Below, piece by piece: positions 36,809 to 46,902 of a DNA stretch of 64,000 nt (the stretch's first letter is position 1; every line of letters begins with the position of its first letter). This DNA comes from Micromonospora polyrhachis (lineage in GTDB: Bacteria; Actinomycetota; Actinomycetes; Mycobacteriales; Micromonosporaceae), in NCBI RefSeq assembly GCF_014203835.1, contig NZ_JACHJW010000001.1:620001-684000 (forward strand). The letters run 5' to 3'. The position numbers and the translations under genes were made by a program. The notes under the pieces were generated by a model, which was not told where the DNA came from, searched no databases, and was given only the letters and a program-made list of their open reading frames with translations.

Positions 36809-39800
36809 ATGGCACGTCGTAAAGGCACGCAGCCCCGGGGCGACCTGTCCGCCTTCGACAAGGCAGGTGCCCAGGTCTTCGACAATCCGCTGACCACCGA
36901 GGTCGAGGACTCCTACCTGGAGTACGCCTTCTCGGTCATCCATTCACGGGCCCTGCCTGACGCCCGGGACGGGCTCAAGCCAGTGCACCGCCGCATCCTC
37001 TACTCGATGAACGAGCAGGGCCACCGGCCCGACCGGGGCTACGTGAAGTCGGCCCGGGTCGTCGGTGACGTCATGGGTAAGTACCACCCGCACGGAGACA
37101 CGGCGATCTACGACGCCATGGTCCGCCTCGCCCAGGACTTCTCCCTGAACGTGCCACTCATCGACGGGCACGGAAATTTTGGCTCACCGGACGACGGTCC
37201 GGCCGCGGCACGTTACTGCGTAACTGGAGATACCCGCGTACGCCTCGCGGATGGAACGAGCCCACGCATTGCCGATCTAGTTAACTTGCCTCCCAACACA
37301 GAGGCCGAGGCGGAGTTCGACGTCTTGGACAAGGACGGCAAACCCGTCCGAGTTACGAAGGTATTCAACTCAGGCATACATCCCACGCTCCGCATATCCA
37401 GCAAGTCGGGCTTCTCTCTTCGCGGTAGCGAAAATCACCTAGTTCTCTGCCTCGAAGCGCCGGCCGGCGTTCCACTCTTTCAATGGCGTCGGCTGGATGA
37501 GATTCGCCCAGGCACGGTCGTCTGCATTGCCCGAAACGCCTGGTCCCAAATAATCCCTACCGCCCAGGAGTACATGCTCGGAATTCTAGGTGGGGCATGG
37601 GCGTCGGAGGGATGGGCCAACGAGACGCGAGCGGGTTTCAACAACACGGATGAGCACTTCTTTAGCGAGGTGCTGCATGCGTACGACCATGTTGTCAACG
37701 GCCAGCGATACGTCGCAAATCGCACCACACGACGCGACCGCAAGCAGATCCAGGAACTCGATATACAGGAATTTAACCGGGGGATGGATGCGTTTCGGTC
37801 CAGCCCTCTATCCGAATTCATTGGAGTGAAGGCTCGCGATAAAGTCGTCCCGGAATTTGTCTGGCAAGGCGGCTGGGGCGTTAAACGCGCCTTCCTGATG
37901 GCAGCCTTCGAGGGCGATGGCGGCGTGCGAGAAGCACGGGATAGCTTCACCGTGCAATACACCTCCTACAGTAAGCAACTCACGCAGGGCATTCAAGAAC
38001 TGTTGGCCGAGTTCGGTGTCATAGCCTGCCATCGCAGCTACACCCGACCAAGCGGCTCCGTCGAGCATCGACTAATCATCTCCGGCCTCCGAAACGTCAA
38101 GGCCTACGCCACGAGGGTGGGTTTCCTCCGAACCAAGCAAGCGCATCTGATGAAATTGCTGCGCCACTCACCATTGCGTCCACATCGCCTAAGCCAAGAC
38201 CATGTGCCATTCGTTGCCGACTACGTTCGCGAAACGCTGGATTTCGACCGACGAGGCAGCGGACGAAAGTGGCTCACACAGCACAACTTCGATCGGACGG
38301 AAAGGTGGGAAACCGAACGACTGCGCATCATCGACAGAATCAAGGATCCTGAGATCATCGCCTCGATTTTGCCGATCATGGACTCCGGCTACCGGTTCGA
38401 AGATGTCACCGAGGTCAAGCCTTGCGAGCCGGCAGAAGTCTACTCCGTGAAAGTAGACTCTGAAGATCACTCGTTCCTCGCTGGCGCATTCGTGAATCAC
38501 AACACCGAGGCGCGGATGTCGAAGGAGGCGATGCTGCTCGTCGGCGAGCTGGGCGAGGGCACCGTCGACTTCCGCCCCAACTACGACGGGTCGCTGACCG
38601 AACCCGCCGTACTGCCCGCCGCCTTCCCGAACCTGCTGGTCAACGGCACCTCCGGGATCGCGGTCGGGATGGCCACCAACATGATTCCGCACAACCTCGG
38701 CGAGGTGGTCGCGGCGGCCCGGTGGCTGATCAACCATCCGGACGCGACCCTGGACAAGCTCATGGAGTTCGTCCCCGGTCCGGATCTGCCCACCGGCGGG
38801 ATGCTGCTCGGCCTCGACGAGGTACGCAAGGCGTACGAGACCGGCCGGGGCGTGGTACGAATGCGGGCCCGGGTCGAGACCGGACCGCTCGAAGGCGGCC
38901 GGGGTCGGCAGGCCATCACCGTCACCGAACTGCCCTACGGGATCGGTGCGGAGAAGGTGATCGAGGCGATCACCGACGAGGTACGCGGCAAGCTGATCAC
39001 CTCCGGCCCGCGCAAGGGTCAGCGCCAGCCGGCCCGGTTGCAGGGCATCGCCGACGTCAAGGACCTCACCGACCGGGAGAACGGCACCCGGTTGGTCATC
39101 GAGTGCAAGGTCGGGGTCAACCCGCAGGCACTGCTCGCCGACCTCTACCGGCTCAGCCCGTTGGAGCAGTCGTTCGGGGTCAACAACCTGGTATTGGTGG
39201 ACGGGCAGCCACGGACCCTCGGCCTCAAGGCGCTGCTGGAGGTCTTCCTCCGGCACCGCTACGAGGTGGTGACCCGCCGTACGGAGTTCCGCCGCAGCAA
39301 GCGCCAGGAGCGCCTGCACCTGGTGGACGGTCTGCTGATCGCCCTGCTCGACATCGACCGGGTGGTCCGGCTGATCCGGGAGAGCGAGAACGTGCAGGCC
39401 GCCAAGGACGGCCTGATGAACCGGTTCAAGCTCTCCGACATCCAGGCCACCTACATCCTGGACACTCCGCTGCGTCGGTTGACCAAGTTCGACCGGCTGG
39501 AGTTGGAGACCGAGCAGGAGCGGCTACGCAACGAGATCGCCGAGCTGACGACGATCCTGGACGACGAGCGCGTCCTGCGGAAGGTCGTCTCCACCGAGCT
39601 GGCGGCGGTCGGCAAGCAGTTCGCGGCGGAACGCCGTACCACGCTGATCGACGGTGACCTGAAGGAGGTGCTGGCCGCCTCCGCGCCGGCCGGGCCGCTG
39701 GAGGTCGCCGACGACCCGTGTCAGGTGATCCTCTCGGCGACCGGGCTGGTCGCCCGGACCGCGGCCGAGTCCGAGGAGTCGACCGAGGGGCGGCGACGCA

Positions 39801-40621
39801 ACGGCCGGGTCAAACACGACACCGTACGGGCAATCGTGCACGCCACCGCCCGGGGCCAGGTGCTGCTGGTGACCAACCTGGGCCGGGCGTTCAAGACCGA
39901 CGTGCTGCCGCTGCCGGTCCTGCCCGAGCAGGCCGGGACCGTATCGTTGCGGGGCGGAATGTCCACGGCCGAACTGCTGCCGCTGCAACCGGGCGAGCAC
40001 GTCGTCGGTGTGGCCCCGCTGGGCGGTACGGATACGCCCTCGCCCGGCCTGGCCCTGGGCACCCGGGGTGGCACGGTGAAGGTCTGTGCGCCGGAGTGGC
40101 CGGTACGCGCCGACGAGTTCGAGGTGATCGGCCTGAAGGAGGGTGACGAGGTGGTCGGGGCGACCTGGCTCACCGACGGCACCGAAACCCTCGCCTTCGT
40201 CAGCTCCGACGCCTCGCTGCTGCGGTTCGCCACCTCGATAGTCCGGCCGCAGGGTCTCAAGGGCGGCGGGATGGCGGGGATCAACCTCGGCTCCGACGCG
40301 GAGGTGGTGTTCTTCGGCGCGATCCGCACCGACGATCCGCAGCACGGTGAGCCGATGTTGGTGACCTCCAGCGGGCGCAGCGTCAAGGTGACACCCTTCT
40401 CCGCCTATCCGGCCAAGGGCCGGGCGACCGGCGGCGTACGGGCGCAGCGGTTCCTCAAGGGTGAGGACCGGCTCGAGGTGGCCTGGATCGGGCCACGTCC
40501 GGTGGCGGCGACGCGCACGGGCGAGCCGATCGACCTGCCGGAGGAGGACCCACGCCGGGACGGTTCCGGCGTCGCGACAGTCGTGCCGGACATCGTCGGT
40601 CACCTGGTCGAACGGGACTGA
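36809..40621 (+). CDS. parC: DNA topoisomerase IV subunit A (ParC) with intein
   Basis: 1270-aa precursor from ATG 36809. N-extein residues 1-136: helix-turn-helix [18 protein letters not shown], quinolone-region [18 protein letters not shown], and catalytic Y136. A 429-residue intein (137-565) splits the active site, so the joined extein reads ARY-TEARMS. C-extein: tower and coiled coil, then the C-terminal beta-pinwheel (repeats near [24 protein letters not shown]). After splicing the protein is 841 aa, normal for ParC. It breaks and rejoins DNA with ParE and decatenates replicated chromosomes. Splicing must occur for activity. Confidence 0.94.
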   Translation: MARRKGTQPRGDLSAFDKAGAQVFDNPLTTEVEDSYLEYAFSVIHSRALPDARDGLKPVHRRILYSMNEQGHRPDRGYVKSARVVGDVMGKYHPHGDTAIYDAMVRLAQDFSLNVPLIDGHGNFGSPDDGPAAARYCVTGDTRVRLADGTSPRIADLVNLPPNTEAEAEFDVLDKDGKPVRVTKVFNSGIHPTLRISSKSGFSLRGSENHLVLCLEAPAGVPLFQWRRLDEIRPGTVVCIARNAWSQIIPTAQEYMLGILGGAWASEGWANETRAGFNNTDEHFFSEVLHAYDHVVNGQRYVANRTTRRDRKQIQELDIQEFNRGMDAFRSSPLSEFIGVKARDKVVPEFVWQGGWGVKRAFLMAAFEGDGGVREARDSFTVQYTSYSKQLTQGIQELLAEFGVIACHRSYTRPSGSVEHRLIISGLRNVKAYATRVGFLRTKQAHLMKLLRHSPLRPHRLSQDHVPFVADYVRETLDFDRRGSGRKWLTQHNFDRTERWETERLRIIDRIKDPEIIASILPIMDSGYRFEDVTEVKPCEPAEVYSVKVDSEDHSFLAGAFVNHNTEARMSKEAMLLVGELGEGTVDFRPNYDGSLTEPAVLPAAFPNLLVNGTSGIAVGMATNMIPHNLGEVVAAARWLINHPDATLDKLMEFVPGPDLPTGGMLLGLDEVRKAYETGRGVVRMRARVETGPLEGGRGRQAITVTELPYGIGAEKVIEAITDEVRGKLITSGPRKGQRQPARLQGIADVKDLTDRENGTRLVIECKVGVNPQALLADLYRLSPLEQSFGVNNLVLVDGQPRTLGLKALLEVFLRHRYEVVTRRTEFRRSKRQERLHLVDGLLIALLDIDRVVRLIRESENVQAAKDGLMNRFKLSDIQATYILDTPLRRLTKFDRLELETEQERLRNEIAELTTILDDERVLRKVVSTELAAVGKQFAAERRTTLIDGDLKEVLAASAPAGPLEVADDPCQVILSATGLVARTAAESEESTEGRRRNGRVKHDTVRAIVHATARGQVLLVTNLGRAFKTDVLPLPVLPEQAGTVSLRGGMSTAELLPLQPGEHVVGVAPLGGTDTPSPGLALGTRGGTVKVCAPEWPVRADEFEVIGLKEGDEVVGATWLTDGTETLAFVSSDASLLRFATSIVRPQGLKGGGMAGINLGSDAEVVFFGAIRTDDPQHGEPMLVTSSGRSVKVTPFSAYPAKGRATGGVRAQRFLKGEDRLEVAWIGPRPVAATRTGEPIDLPEEDPRRDGSGVATVVPDIVGHLVERD
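37217..38503 (+). other. GyrA-type intein with LAGLIDADG homing endonuclease, in parC
   Basis: 429 residues, from Cys1 ([10 protein letters not shown], block A) to Asn429 (block G FVNHN, penultimate His) with Thr as first C-extein residue. Block B reads GSENH and block [14 protein letters not shown]. The endonuclease carries both motif helices: [12 protein letters not shown] at intein 121-132 and [10 protein letters not shown] at 227-236, each with its acidic residue, so it looks intact. The N-terminal region aligns throughout with mycobacterial GyrA inteins, which use the same position after the catalytic Tyr. Its base composition is lower than the host gene (30/60 GC at 37741-37800, 42/60 at 37021-37080). 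Confidence 0.93.
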
Positions 40622-40666
40622 CCCGGCCGGTCGGTTCGAGGTCACCGCTGGGCTTCGGAGACGACT

Positions 40667-40713
40667 GAAGGGTGTCGAGAGTGGTTCGTGACGAACCATT
40701 CTCGACACCCTTC
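40667..40713. terminator. Very long palindromic hairpin after parC
   Basis: 23-bp arms at 40667-40689 and 40691-40713 around a single central base; they pair throughout, with one G-U pair. It lies between the convergent stops of parC (40621) and the DUF1906 gene (40757) and should terminate both. Confidence 0.75.
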
Positions 40714-40756
40714 CCATGCTTTTGGCGGTCGTCCGCCGACGGTCGCCTTTACCTGG

Positions 40757-42439
40757 TCAGACGCGGGTGATGCGTACGGCGTCCGCGACGACGTAGCCGG
40801 TGCCGCTGGTCCAGCGGCTGACCCCCACCTTGTCGCCGTCTCCGGCGGCCAGGGTGAACACACCGAGCGACACCCATTGGCCACCGTTGACCCGCTGGTT
40901 GACGCGTACGGTCTGGTTGCCGCTGGTGGTGGCGACGACGTACGGGGTCGAGTCGTTGTAGCCCGGATCGGCGGGATACCAGACCGAGACCTCGTAGGAG
41001 CCCGTCGCAGGGAGGTCCGCCCTGTACCAGGCGGCGTCGCTGGCGGAGACCGGCGTGGCGAAGCGATAGTCGGGGCCCATCCGCTGACTTGAGTAGGCCG
41101 AGGTGCCCCAGTTCGCGCTCGCGGTGAACCGACCGCTGGTGGTGTTGTCGACGGTGACGGTGAAATCCTGCGGCGGGGTGGTCGTGGTCGAGACGTCGAG
41201 GTAGTCGCGGTCGATGTAGATCCGCACCCCGCCCCAGGTCTCGTAGCTGTCCCCGGTGTACTGGTGGATGCGTTGCCGGTTGGCGTAGTACTCGCTCGGG
41301 CAGTAGCTGCCCGCGTTGGTGTCGGCCACTCCGTTCCACCAGCCGAAGAAAAGGTGGTCGACGCGGGTGTACCGAGTGTCGTTGTAGGCGTTGCACAGGT
41401 CCTGCACGCCGGAGGATCCGCTGGAGTACATGCCGGAGAGGTAGCCGAGGGCGTGCAGCCGCTCGGTCCAGCCGGAGAGGTACGACAGCACGGCCGCTCT
41501 ACACGACTCGGTCGAGGGGTAGTGCTCGATGTCGTTGTAGATCACGCTTCCGGCGATGATGCCCAGCGCCTTCGCGGAGTTCACCGCGGCGGTCGCCCGG
41601 GTCGCACCCTGGGAGCGGGCGGTGGCTGGGTCGTACGACATCTTCGGGGTACGGGTGCCGCACGGTGCCTGGTTGTCCAGCTCGATGGGGATCAGGTGCC
41701 AACCGTTGTTGATCTGGTTGGTCACCCAGGTCGAGGTGAGGTTGGCCTGGGTGCAGGATCGACTGGCACCACTGATGTAGATGCCGACCGCCCGGTACGG
41801 CGAGCTGTTGCGCCAGGTGTTCATCGTCGACTGCGTGGGCGCGGTGCAGGTGTCGAAGCCCTTACCGGTGTAGGTGCCCGGTTGCGGGCTGGCCGCCGCC
41901 GCTGCGGCTGATGCGACGGGCTTCGCGGCCGTACGGAGGGTGTCCAGGGAGACCGGCGTGGCTGCCCGGCCGAGGCTGGCGGTCGCCAGGATCCGGCGCA
42001 CCGTCTTCTCCGTACTCGGGGTGTGTTCGGCGGTGACGAGCACCCCGGCGTCGGGTACCGCGACCCGGATGGTTCCGTCGCGGGAGAGCGGCGCCTCGGC
42101 GGTGGCTCCGGTGGCTACCGTGGTGTCCGCCGTCAGCCGATCGGCGGTGATCCCGTCGAGCGGCTCGATGACCAGTCCCGCCGTCCGTCCGACGAGGTTC
42201 GTCGGGCACCAGGGCTCGTCACCGGGGTGTCCCAGATAGACCGTGGGCCGATCGAACCGGACACACGCGTGCGGATCGTCGGCCAGGTCGACGACCCGCC
42301 AATCGGCGGGTACCGCCAGGCGGTACCCGTGGTAGTTGACGGTCTGCTGGTCGGACGGCGCTGCCCAAGCCGGGGTCGCCACTCCCGCCACGCCGACGAT
42401 GGCCACCGCCAGGCTGGCCATGAGCCTTCTTGTTCTCAC
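40757..42439 (-). CDS. Secreted DUF1906 glycoside-hydrolase-like protein with golvesin-like domain
   Basis: 560 aa from GTG 42439 (GAGGTA upstream). Signal peptide ending ATPAWA-A. Residues 27-170 form a non-catalytic-looking domain, then a TIM-barrel DUF1906 (Rv2525c-like) domain at about 190-420: KGFDTCTAP, IGIYISG-like strand, YNDIEHY with acidic residues, FFGWWNG. A C-terminal beta domain (about 430-560, YRFATPVSASDAAWYRADLPATG, PYVVATTSG) matches the golvesin/xly-like type. Predicted to act on the cell wall or external glycans. Divergent from a secreted nuclease. Confidence 0.82.
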   Translation of the reverse strand: MRTRRLMASLAVAIVGVAGVATPAWAAPSDQQTVNYHGYRLAVPADWRVVDLADDPHACVRFDRPTVYLGHPGDEPWCPTNLVGRTAGLVIEPLDGITADRLTADTTVATGATAEAPLSRDGTIRVAVPDAGVLVTAEHTPSTEKTVRRILATASLGRAATPVSLDTLRTAAKPVASAAAAAASPQPGTYTGKGFDTCTAPTQSTMNTWRNSSPYRAVGIYISGASRSCTQANLTSTWVTNQINNGWHLIPIELDNQAPCGTRTPKMSYDPATARSQGATRATAAVNSAKALGIIAGSVIYNDIEHYPSTESCRAAVLSYLSGWTERLHALGYLSGMYSSGSSGVQDLCNAYNDTRYTRVDHLFFGWWNGVADTNAGSYCPSEYYANRQRIHQYTGDSYETWGGVRIYIDRDYLDVSTTTTPPQDFTVTVDNTTSGRFTASANWGTSAYSSQRMGPDYRFATPVSASDAAWYRADLPATGSYEVSVWYPADPGYNDSTPYVVATTSGNQTVRVNQRVNGGQWVSLGVFTLAAGDGDKVGVSRWTSGTGYVVADAVRITRV

Positions 42440-42622
42440 TCGCTACCTCACTTGGGAAAAAGTTTGCTACGGGAATGCCACCCTGCAAGTTTTTTACCAC
42501 TGATGAGCAGCCGATAGCCAGAGAGAGTTTTCGATACAGACAACCCGCTCACCAGGCGTCATACGATGATCACTGTCGCGACATCTGTCCCGGAGACGGT
42601 CGGACAACTACGATCCTCGTCT

Positions 42623-43825
42623 ATGAACAGCAGAACGGCCGCCTGGTTCGGCCCCCGACGACTGGCGACAGCCCTCATCGTCGCCCTCGGGCTGACCCTG
42701 CTGATGGTGGCGGTGGCGGCATCGGCAACGACCACCCTGACCGTGGCCCAGGCGATCAGCACCCAGAACGGCAGCTCGGCAACGGTGACCGGCTATGTGG
42801 TCGGGCAGCCGACAGCCACGAACACCGTCGTCAGATCCGGGTTCACCGCGGACACGGCCATCGCGATCGCCGACCTCACGGCCGAAACCAGCACCTCCCG
42901 GATGTTGTACGTCCAGGTCACGGCCGCATACCGCAGCAGCTTCGGACTGCTGTCCAATCCGGGCCTGATGGGCAAGTCGGTCACCGTGACTGGCACCCTC
43001 ACGGCGTACTTCTCCCACGCCGGCCTGAAGAGCCCGACCGCGATGACCCTGGCCTCCCCCACCCCGACGCCCAGCACGTCGGCGCCGACACCCACCCCCG
43101 GTCCGACGTCGACCACTCCCCCGGACGGTGGGTACGACTCGACCTACTACCGCAACGCGATCGGCAAGACCGGACCGGCGCTGCGCGGCGCGCTGCACGA
43201 CATCGTCAAGGTGCAGACAAAGCTGTCCTACGCCCAGGTCTGGGAGGCGTTGAAGAGCACAGACGAAGATCCGAACAACGCGAACAACGTCATCCTGCTC
43301 TACACCGGACGCTCGCAGAGCAAGACGAGCAACGGCGGCAACGTCAACGACTGGAACCGGGAACACGTCTGGGCCAAGTCGCACGGCGACTTCGGCACCG
43401 CGACCGGACCCGGCACCGACGTCCACCACCTGCGGCCCACCGACGTCTCAGTCAACTCCGAGCGCGGCAACAAGGACTTCGACAACGGCGGCTCGCCGGT
43501 CTCCGAAGCCCCGGGTAACTACACCGACAGCGACTCGTGGGAACCACGCGACGCGGTCAAGGGCGACGTGGCCCGCATGATCATGTATATGACGATTCGG
43601 TACGAGGGCAACGACGGTTGGCCGAACCTGGAGATGAACCAGCTCGTCAACAACGGCAGCGCGCCATACCACGGGCGGCAGTCGGTGCTGTTGCAGTGGC
43701 ACCAGTTGGACCCGCCGGACGCCTTCGAGAAGCGCCGCAACCAGGTCATCTACGACCAGTGGCAGCACAACCGCAACCCGTTCGTCGACCATCCCGAATG
43801 GGCGAGCGCCATCTGGGGCAGCTGA
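42623..43825 (+). CDS. Secreted endonuclease I family protein
   Basis: 400 aa from ATG 42623. Signal peptide or anchor (about 10-35), an OB-like domain (TVAQAISTQNGSSATVTGYVVG, DUF6359-like) to about 145, a Pro/Thr linker (PTPTPSTSAPTPTPGPTSTT), then the endonuclease I domain with NREHVWAKSHGDFG and TDVHHLRPTD, whose His residues form the beta-beta-alpha-metal site. Members degrade DNA or RNA outside the cell, for nutrition or competition. Confidence 0.88.
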   Translation: MNSRTAAWFGPRRLATALIVALGLTLLMVAVAASATTTLTVAQAISTQNGSSATVTGYVVGQPTATNTVVRSGFTADTAIAIADLTAETSTSRMLYVQVTAAYRSSFGLLSNPGLMGKSVTVTGTLTAYFSHAGLKSPTAMTLASPTPTPSTSAPTPTPGPTSTTPPDGGYDSTYYRNAIGKTGPALRGALHDIVKVQTKLSYAQVWEALKSTDEDPNNANNVILLYTGRSQSKTSNGGNVNDWNREHVWAKSHGDFGTATGPGTDVHHLRPTDVSVNSERGNKDFDNGGSPVSEAPGNYTDSDSWEPRDAVKGDVARMIMYMTIRYEGNDGWPNLEMNQLVNNGSAPYHGRQSVLLQWHQLDPPDAFEKRRNQVIYDQWQHNRNPFVDHPEWASAIWGS

Positions 43826-43876
43826 GGCGTACCGGTTCTCGGCGGGCTGGCGCCGCCCTCGTGGTGCACCTGCCCG

Positions 43877-44071
43877 CCGTACCCGATCTGAGTCGAGCGG
43901 GCAGTGCGGCTCGGTGTCCACCACCTGGCCCGGGTCACGTTTCACCAGCAGGGCACGGCCGGCCATCCGGGTGAGGGAGTCCTTGTCCACCAGGCCCTCG
44001 GTCTCCGGAGTGAGCGGGGTGGTCAGGATAACCACGTTCGCCTGCGGCAGATAGTCAAATGACCTCCCCAC
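43877..44071 (-). pseudogene. Remnant of a D-2-hydroxyacid dehydrogenase
   Basis: About 65 residues read YLPQANVVILTTPLTPETEG, then LVDKDSLTRMAGRALLV and a corrupted VVDTE segment. In intact D-2-hydroxyacid dehydrogenases this is the NAD-domain stretch leading to the catalytic Arg/Glu. Both the start and the rest of the protein are missing, and the frame runs on antisense into the nuclease gene. Confidence 0.7.
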
Positions 44072-44149
44072 CCATGATCGAAATAATCCCGACGAGAGCG
44101 CAAGCTAGAGAAAAGACATCTGGTCCGACCGGCTAGACCTGGGAGAGTC

Positions 44150-44401
44150 ATGACAAGTAGGTTCACTGAGTTGGCCGTTGACTGCCACGATCCGGAGAGG
44201 CTCGCGGCCTTCTGGTGCGAGGTCCTCGACTTCAGGGTGATCGACCGGAGCGAGGGCAAGGTCGAGATCGGCTCCTGGGTGCCGACCGTTGAGGATGTGC
44301 GGGCCCTCCAGATGCCACCCACACTGCTGTTCATCCAGGTGCCCGAGGGGAAACATGGCGAACCAAGAACCGGTTTCGCTGGTGCCACCAGAATGTTGTA
44401 A
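44150..44401 (+). pseudogene. VOC/glyoxalase-like protein, C-terminally truncated (copy 1)
   Basis: 83 aa from ATG 44150. TELAVDCHDPERLAAFWCEVL is the first half of a glyoxalase-like (VOC) domain; IGSWVPTVED and PEGKHGEPRTG follow, then the frame ends where intact proteins continue with HLDV and the second metal ligands. Two other remnants in this region (46903-47196 and 48739-49017) contain that second half instead. Confidence 0.75.
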
Positions 44402-44512
44402 TCGTGGCTTGACAATGACTACGCAACGACCACGGTCGGCGAGGAGCGGATCATCGACAACGCCGACATACGCACTCTATGGCGGCCTACCGGGCAGGCC
44501 GAGCTCGACCTC

Positions 44513-45193
44513 GTGGCGGCGTCAGGGTGGCGCGTTTGGCCACCACGTTCGGACGACCAGCCGATCTTCTACCCGGTGCTTAACCGCTGGTACGCCACGA
44601 AGATCGCCCGCGAGTGGAACGTCCCCGCTGAGGGTGTCGGTTACGTAACCCGGTTTGACGTCCAGCGTTCGTACCTGGACCGTTATGAGGTTCAGCAGGC
44701 TGGCGGCCGTGACGTGCTGGAGTATTGGATCCCCGCCGAGGAGCTTGACGACTTCAATGCTCATATCGTCGGCGCGATCGTGGAGGAGGCCGACTTCCGC
44801 GGTCCGGTGGGCGACCAGGAGTTCGCCGACGCGTACGAAGCCCTGGGCAGAGCCCTGCCTGCCGCGTGGCGTACCTATCTGCAAGGTGAGTCGTGGTTCC
44901 GGCGAGGTTGGCTGGCGAGCGGGGCCTATGTCTGGCTCAACACGCCGCGCGAGCTGCTTGAGCTGCAGGATGCATGGGGCGAGGGCACCGACGCGCATCC
45001 TGGCATCGCGATCATCGGCGGTGACGGCTCCCGTGAGCAGCTTGTGCTCGACCTGCGCTGCGATCCTGCACCAGTGATGCTGGTGGACGTCTCAAGCGGT
45101 GGATGGGACAGCGCGATTCGGCAAGCCGACGACGTCAGCCAGCTCATCAGCCGCATCGAGGCCGGCACCTTCGAGTTCGACTTCGGGGACTAG
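44513..45193 (+). CDS. SUKH-domain protein with crystallin-J1-like N-terminus
   Basis: 226 aa from GTG 44513. The frame is open from 44402 and the extra upstream residues (WLDNDYATTTVGEE, then RTLWRPTGQAELDL) look like part of the N-terminal domain, so the true start may be lost. Residues 1-100 (FYPVLNRWYATKIAREWNVP, YVTRFDV) resemble proteins annotated as ADP-ribosylation/crystallin J1. Residues 105-226 (ALPAAWRTYLQ, IIGGDGSREQLVLDLR, VMLVDVSSGGW) match the SMI1/KNR4 (SUKH) fold, typical of immunity to secreted toxins. Confidence 0.72.
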   Translation: MAASGWRVWPPRSDDQPIFYPVLNRWYATKIAREWNVPAEGVGYVTRFDVQRSYLDRYEVQQAGGRDVLEYWIPAEELDDFNAHIVGAIVEEADFRGPVGDQEFADAYEALGRALPAAWRTYLQGESWFRRGWLASGAYVWLNTPRELLELQDAWGEGTDAHPGIAIIGGDGSREQLVLDLRCDPAPVMLVDVSSGGWDSAIRQADDVSQLISRIEAGTFEFDFGD

Positions 45194-45294
45194 CTGGGCC
45201 GAAGAGACGCGACCATCCAGAGAGGCGTGTTCGTACAGGTCTTCGTTGCATATCTCGGGTGCCCTGGTCCTGTCGGTGGGGGCATACTGCGGCG

Positions 45295-45861
45295 GTGGAG
45301 AGCTTCCGGTGCGCGAGTTGTGGAAACGCGCTGAGCATCCCGGTACAGCTGGTGGAGTTGCCGGTGGGACCGCATTGGTCGCTACTGGACTGCCACCATG
45401 TGAACCCTCCGCTGCTCGACCCCGGAACCTATGCGATCGATGAGGCCGCGTTCGGCAGCGACAAGATTGTCGGCACATTTGTGCTCTCACCCGGCGATGT
45501 ACGCGGGACTCGATTCGTCCATGACCTCGTACTCACCGGCTGCTGGTCGCTGGTGGGGTGGAGTCCTTGCGTCGCCTGCGAGCAGTGCGGCGCCTTGGTC
45601 GCTTCCCGGACTGACGACTGCGACGTTGCGCAGGAGACGCGCTTCTACCCCGCCATGGTGGTCCGGGAGCCCTGCGCCGTCGGGGCCGAGCCCGCCGAGG
45701 ATCCGTTCGTGTTGATCGCCGACTGGGACGACGCTGCGCCGGACACCAGGCGTTACGGCTGGGTGCCCAAACCCACCCGCCCACGGCCGGAACTCACGGC
45801 GACGCGCTGGGGCGGCCGAGGCGTGAAGTCGGATCTGTATCGAGACGATCCACCAGCCTGA
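45295..45861 (+). CDS. Double zinc-ribbon hypothetical protein
   Basis: 188 aa from GTG 45295; the open frame upstream is out of register with any product. Begins with FRCASCGNALS and has a second CVACEQCGALVASR pair, so one or two zinc ribbons. FVLSPGDVRGTRFVHDLVLTGC lies between. I have seen this layout in actinomycete hypothetical proteins, but no function is known. Part of the accessory zone with SUKH and DUF4262 genes. Confidence 0.68.
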   Translation: MESFRCASCGNALSIPVQLVELPVGPHWSLLDCHHVNPPLLDPGTYAIDEAAFGSDKIVGTFVLSPGDVRGTRFVHDLVLTGCWSLVGWSPCVACEQCGALVASRTDDCDVAQETRFYPAMVVREPCAVGAEPAEDPFVLIADWDDAAPDTRRYGWVPKPTRPRPELTATRWGGRGVKSDLYRDDPPA

Positions 45862-45994
45862 CCGCATTGAACGTGAACGCTCGGTTATGAAGCCTGCGCT
45901 CACGGCGTGCGAGGGCGGCGCGCTGCCGAGCGCGCTTCGCCGTTACCCGGCTCTCTCGCTCCTCTTTCCGACGTGGTGGAGAAGCCTCCCAGCC

Positions 45995-46828
45995 CTACGA
46001 CGTGGCTGTCGACCATGCTTGCACGCTTCGCTGCCGCTCGGAATCCGAAACGGGCGCCACCACGCCATCCGCGAAAGCGGTGTGGCCGTCTGCGAGCGTG
46101 GCGAGCGGGCCGAGCATCGGGTGGCATTTGACCAGGTCCCCCAGGTACGCAAGGCAAAGATCGTCGGCACCGTAACCTCGCTCGTCCAGCACGTCGTAGC
46201 AGCCTTCGTCGTAGACGAGACGGGCGATGGGTAGACGGCTGTCGAGGATGCTCCGAGTAGTCAGGGCATCGGCGTCTGGGCCGCATCGGAACGGGAAGTC
46301 GGGCATCTCGCCGACGAGTGGCCAGCCGCCTGCCGGATGGTCGTCGACAGGCAGCCACGCGAACGCCTGCCGCGTCTTACTGCTCTCAGTAGCCTGAGGT
46401 TCCCAAGGCCAAAGCCCGCTGCGGTCGGGCCAGACCAACTGCCGCACCGGGACCGGCCAGCCGCGATAGAAGCGGTGCGCCGAGCCGAACAGCGCCTCGC
46501 GCCACGACTCGTCCACCTGGCGCAACTGCGTGACATGTCCGTCGATCACACCCTCGAACGGCTCGCCTTCGGCCGGCCAATCGCCACTGGCGTGCAGGTC
46601 CACGCAGGCGTTGAGCCACAGCTGCATCCCCTCGCCCGGCAAACCGAACATCACGATCTCTGATCGACGGAAGCTGTGCCAGAGACCGACGGTATAGGCA
46701 AACTCCGCGCTGCCGCCGCCGACGCGCAACGCGCACCAGCCGTGCTCGCGGACAGTCGCGACGATGCCCTCATCACGGCCGGGAGCAGTGTCAGTGCAGA
46801 TGTAGCAGGGGCACGCCGCGGTTTGCAT
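45995..46828 (-). CDS. DUF4262-like protein
   Basis: 277 aa from ATG 46828. Cys-rich start CPCYICT, then IVATVREHGWCALRVGGGSAEFAYTVGLWHS and EIVMFGLP, the core of the DUF4262 family (about 30-150). The C-terminal half carries a second, Trp-rich region (WLPVDDHPAGGWPLVGEMPDFP). The family is common near toxin-immunity loci, without a known activity. It is the only minus-strand gene in this stretch. Confidence 0.78.
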   Translation of the reverse strand: MQTAACPCYICTDTAPGRDEGIVATVREHGWCALRVGGGSAEFAYTVGLWHSFRRSEIVMFGLPGEGMQLWLNACVDLHASGDWPAEGEPFEGVIDGHVTQLRQVDESWREALFGSAHRFYRGWPVPVRQLVWPDRSGLWPWEPQATESSKTRQAFAWLPVDDHPAGGWPLVGEMPDFPFRCGPDADALTTRSILDSRLPIARLVYDEGCYDVLDERGYGADDLCLAYLGDLVKCHPMLGPLATLADGHTAFADGVVAPVSDSERQRSVQAWSTATS

Positions 46829-46902
46829 CAGCGCACGATACAAGCCAACTCGGAGGTACCCCATCCTGAGACCACGCTTGTACGATCGCGCTGAGCACCT
46901 GA

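Noticed and set aside
36760-40621. Reading the locus as gyrB-gyrA
   Set aside because: Gene pair is isolated from any dnaA/recF context and ParE/ParC-like in length; however, without the rest of the genome the distinction rests on family resemblance.
43448-43876. Minus-strand open frame continuing from the dehydrogenase remnant into the endonuclease gene
   Set aside because: Only the first 65 residues resemble a protein family; the rest is antisense to the nuclease.
44414-44648. Start ATG at 44414 in another frame for the SUKH protein
   Set aside because: The frame translates to low-complexity Ser/Arg/Thr and runs antisense in style; a frameshift would be needed to join the SUKH gene.
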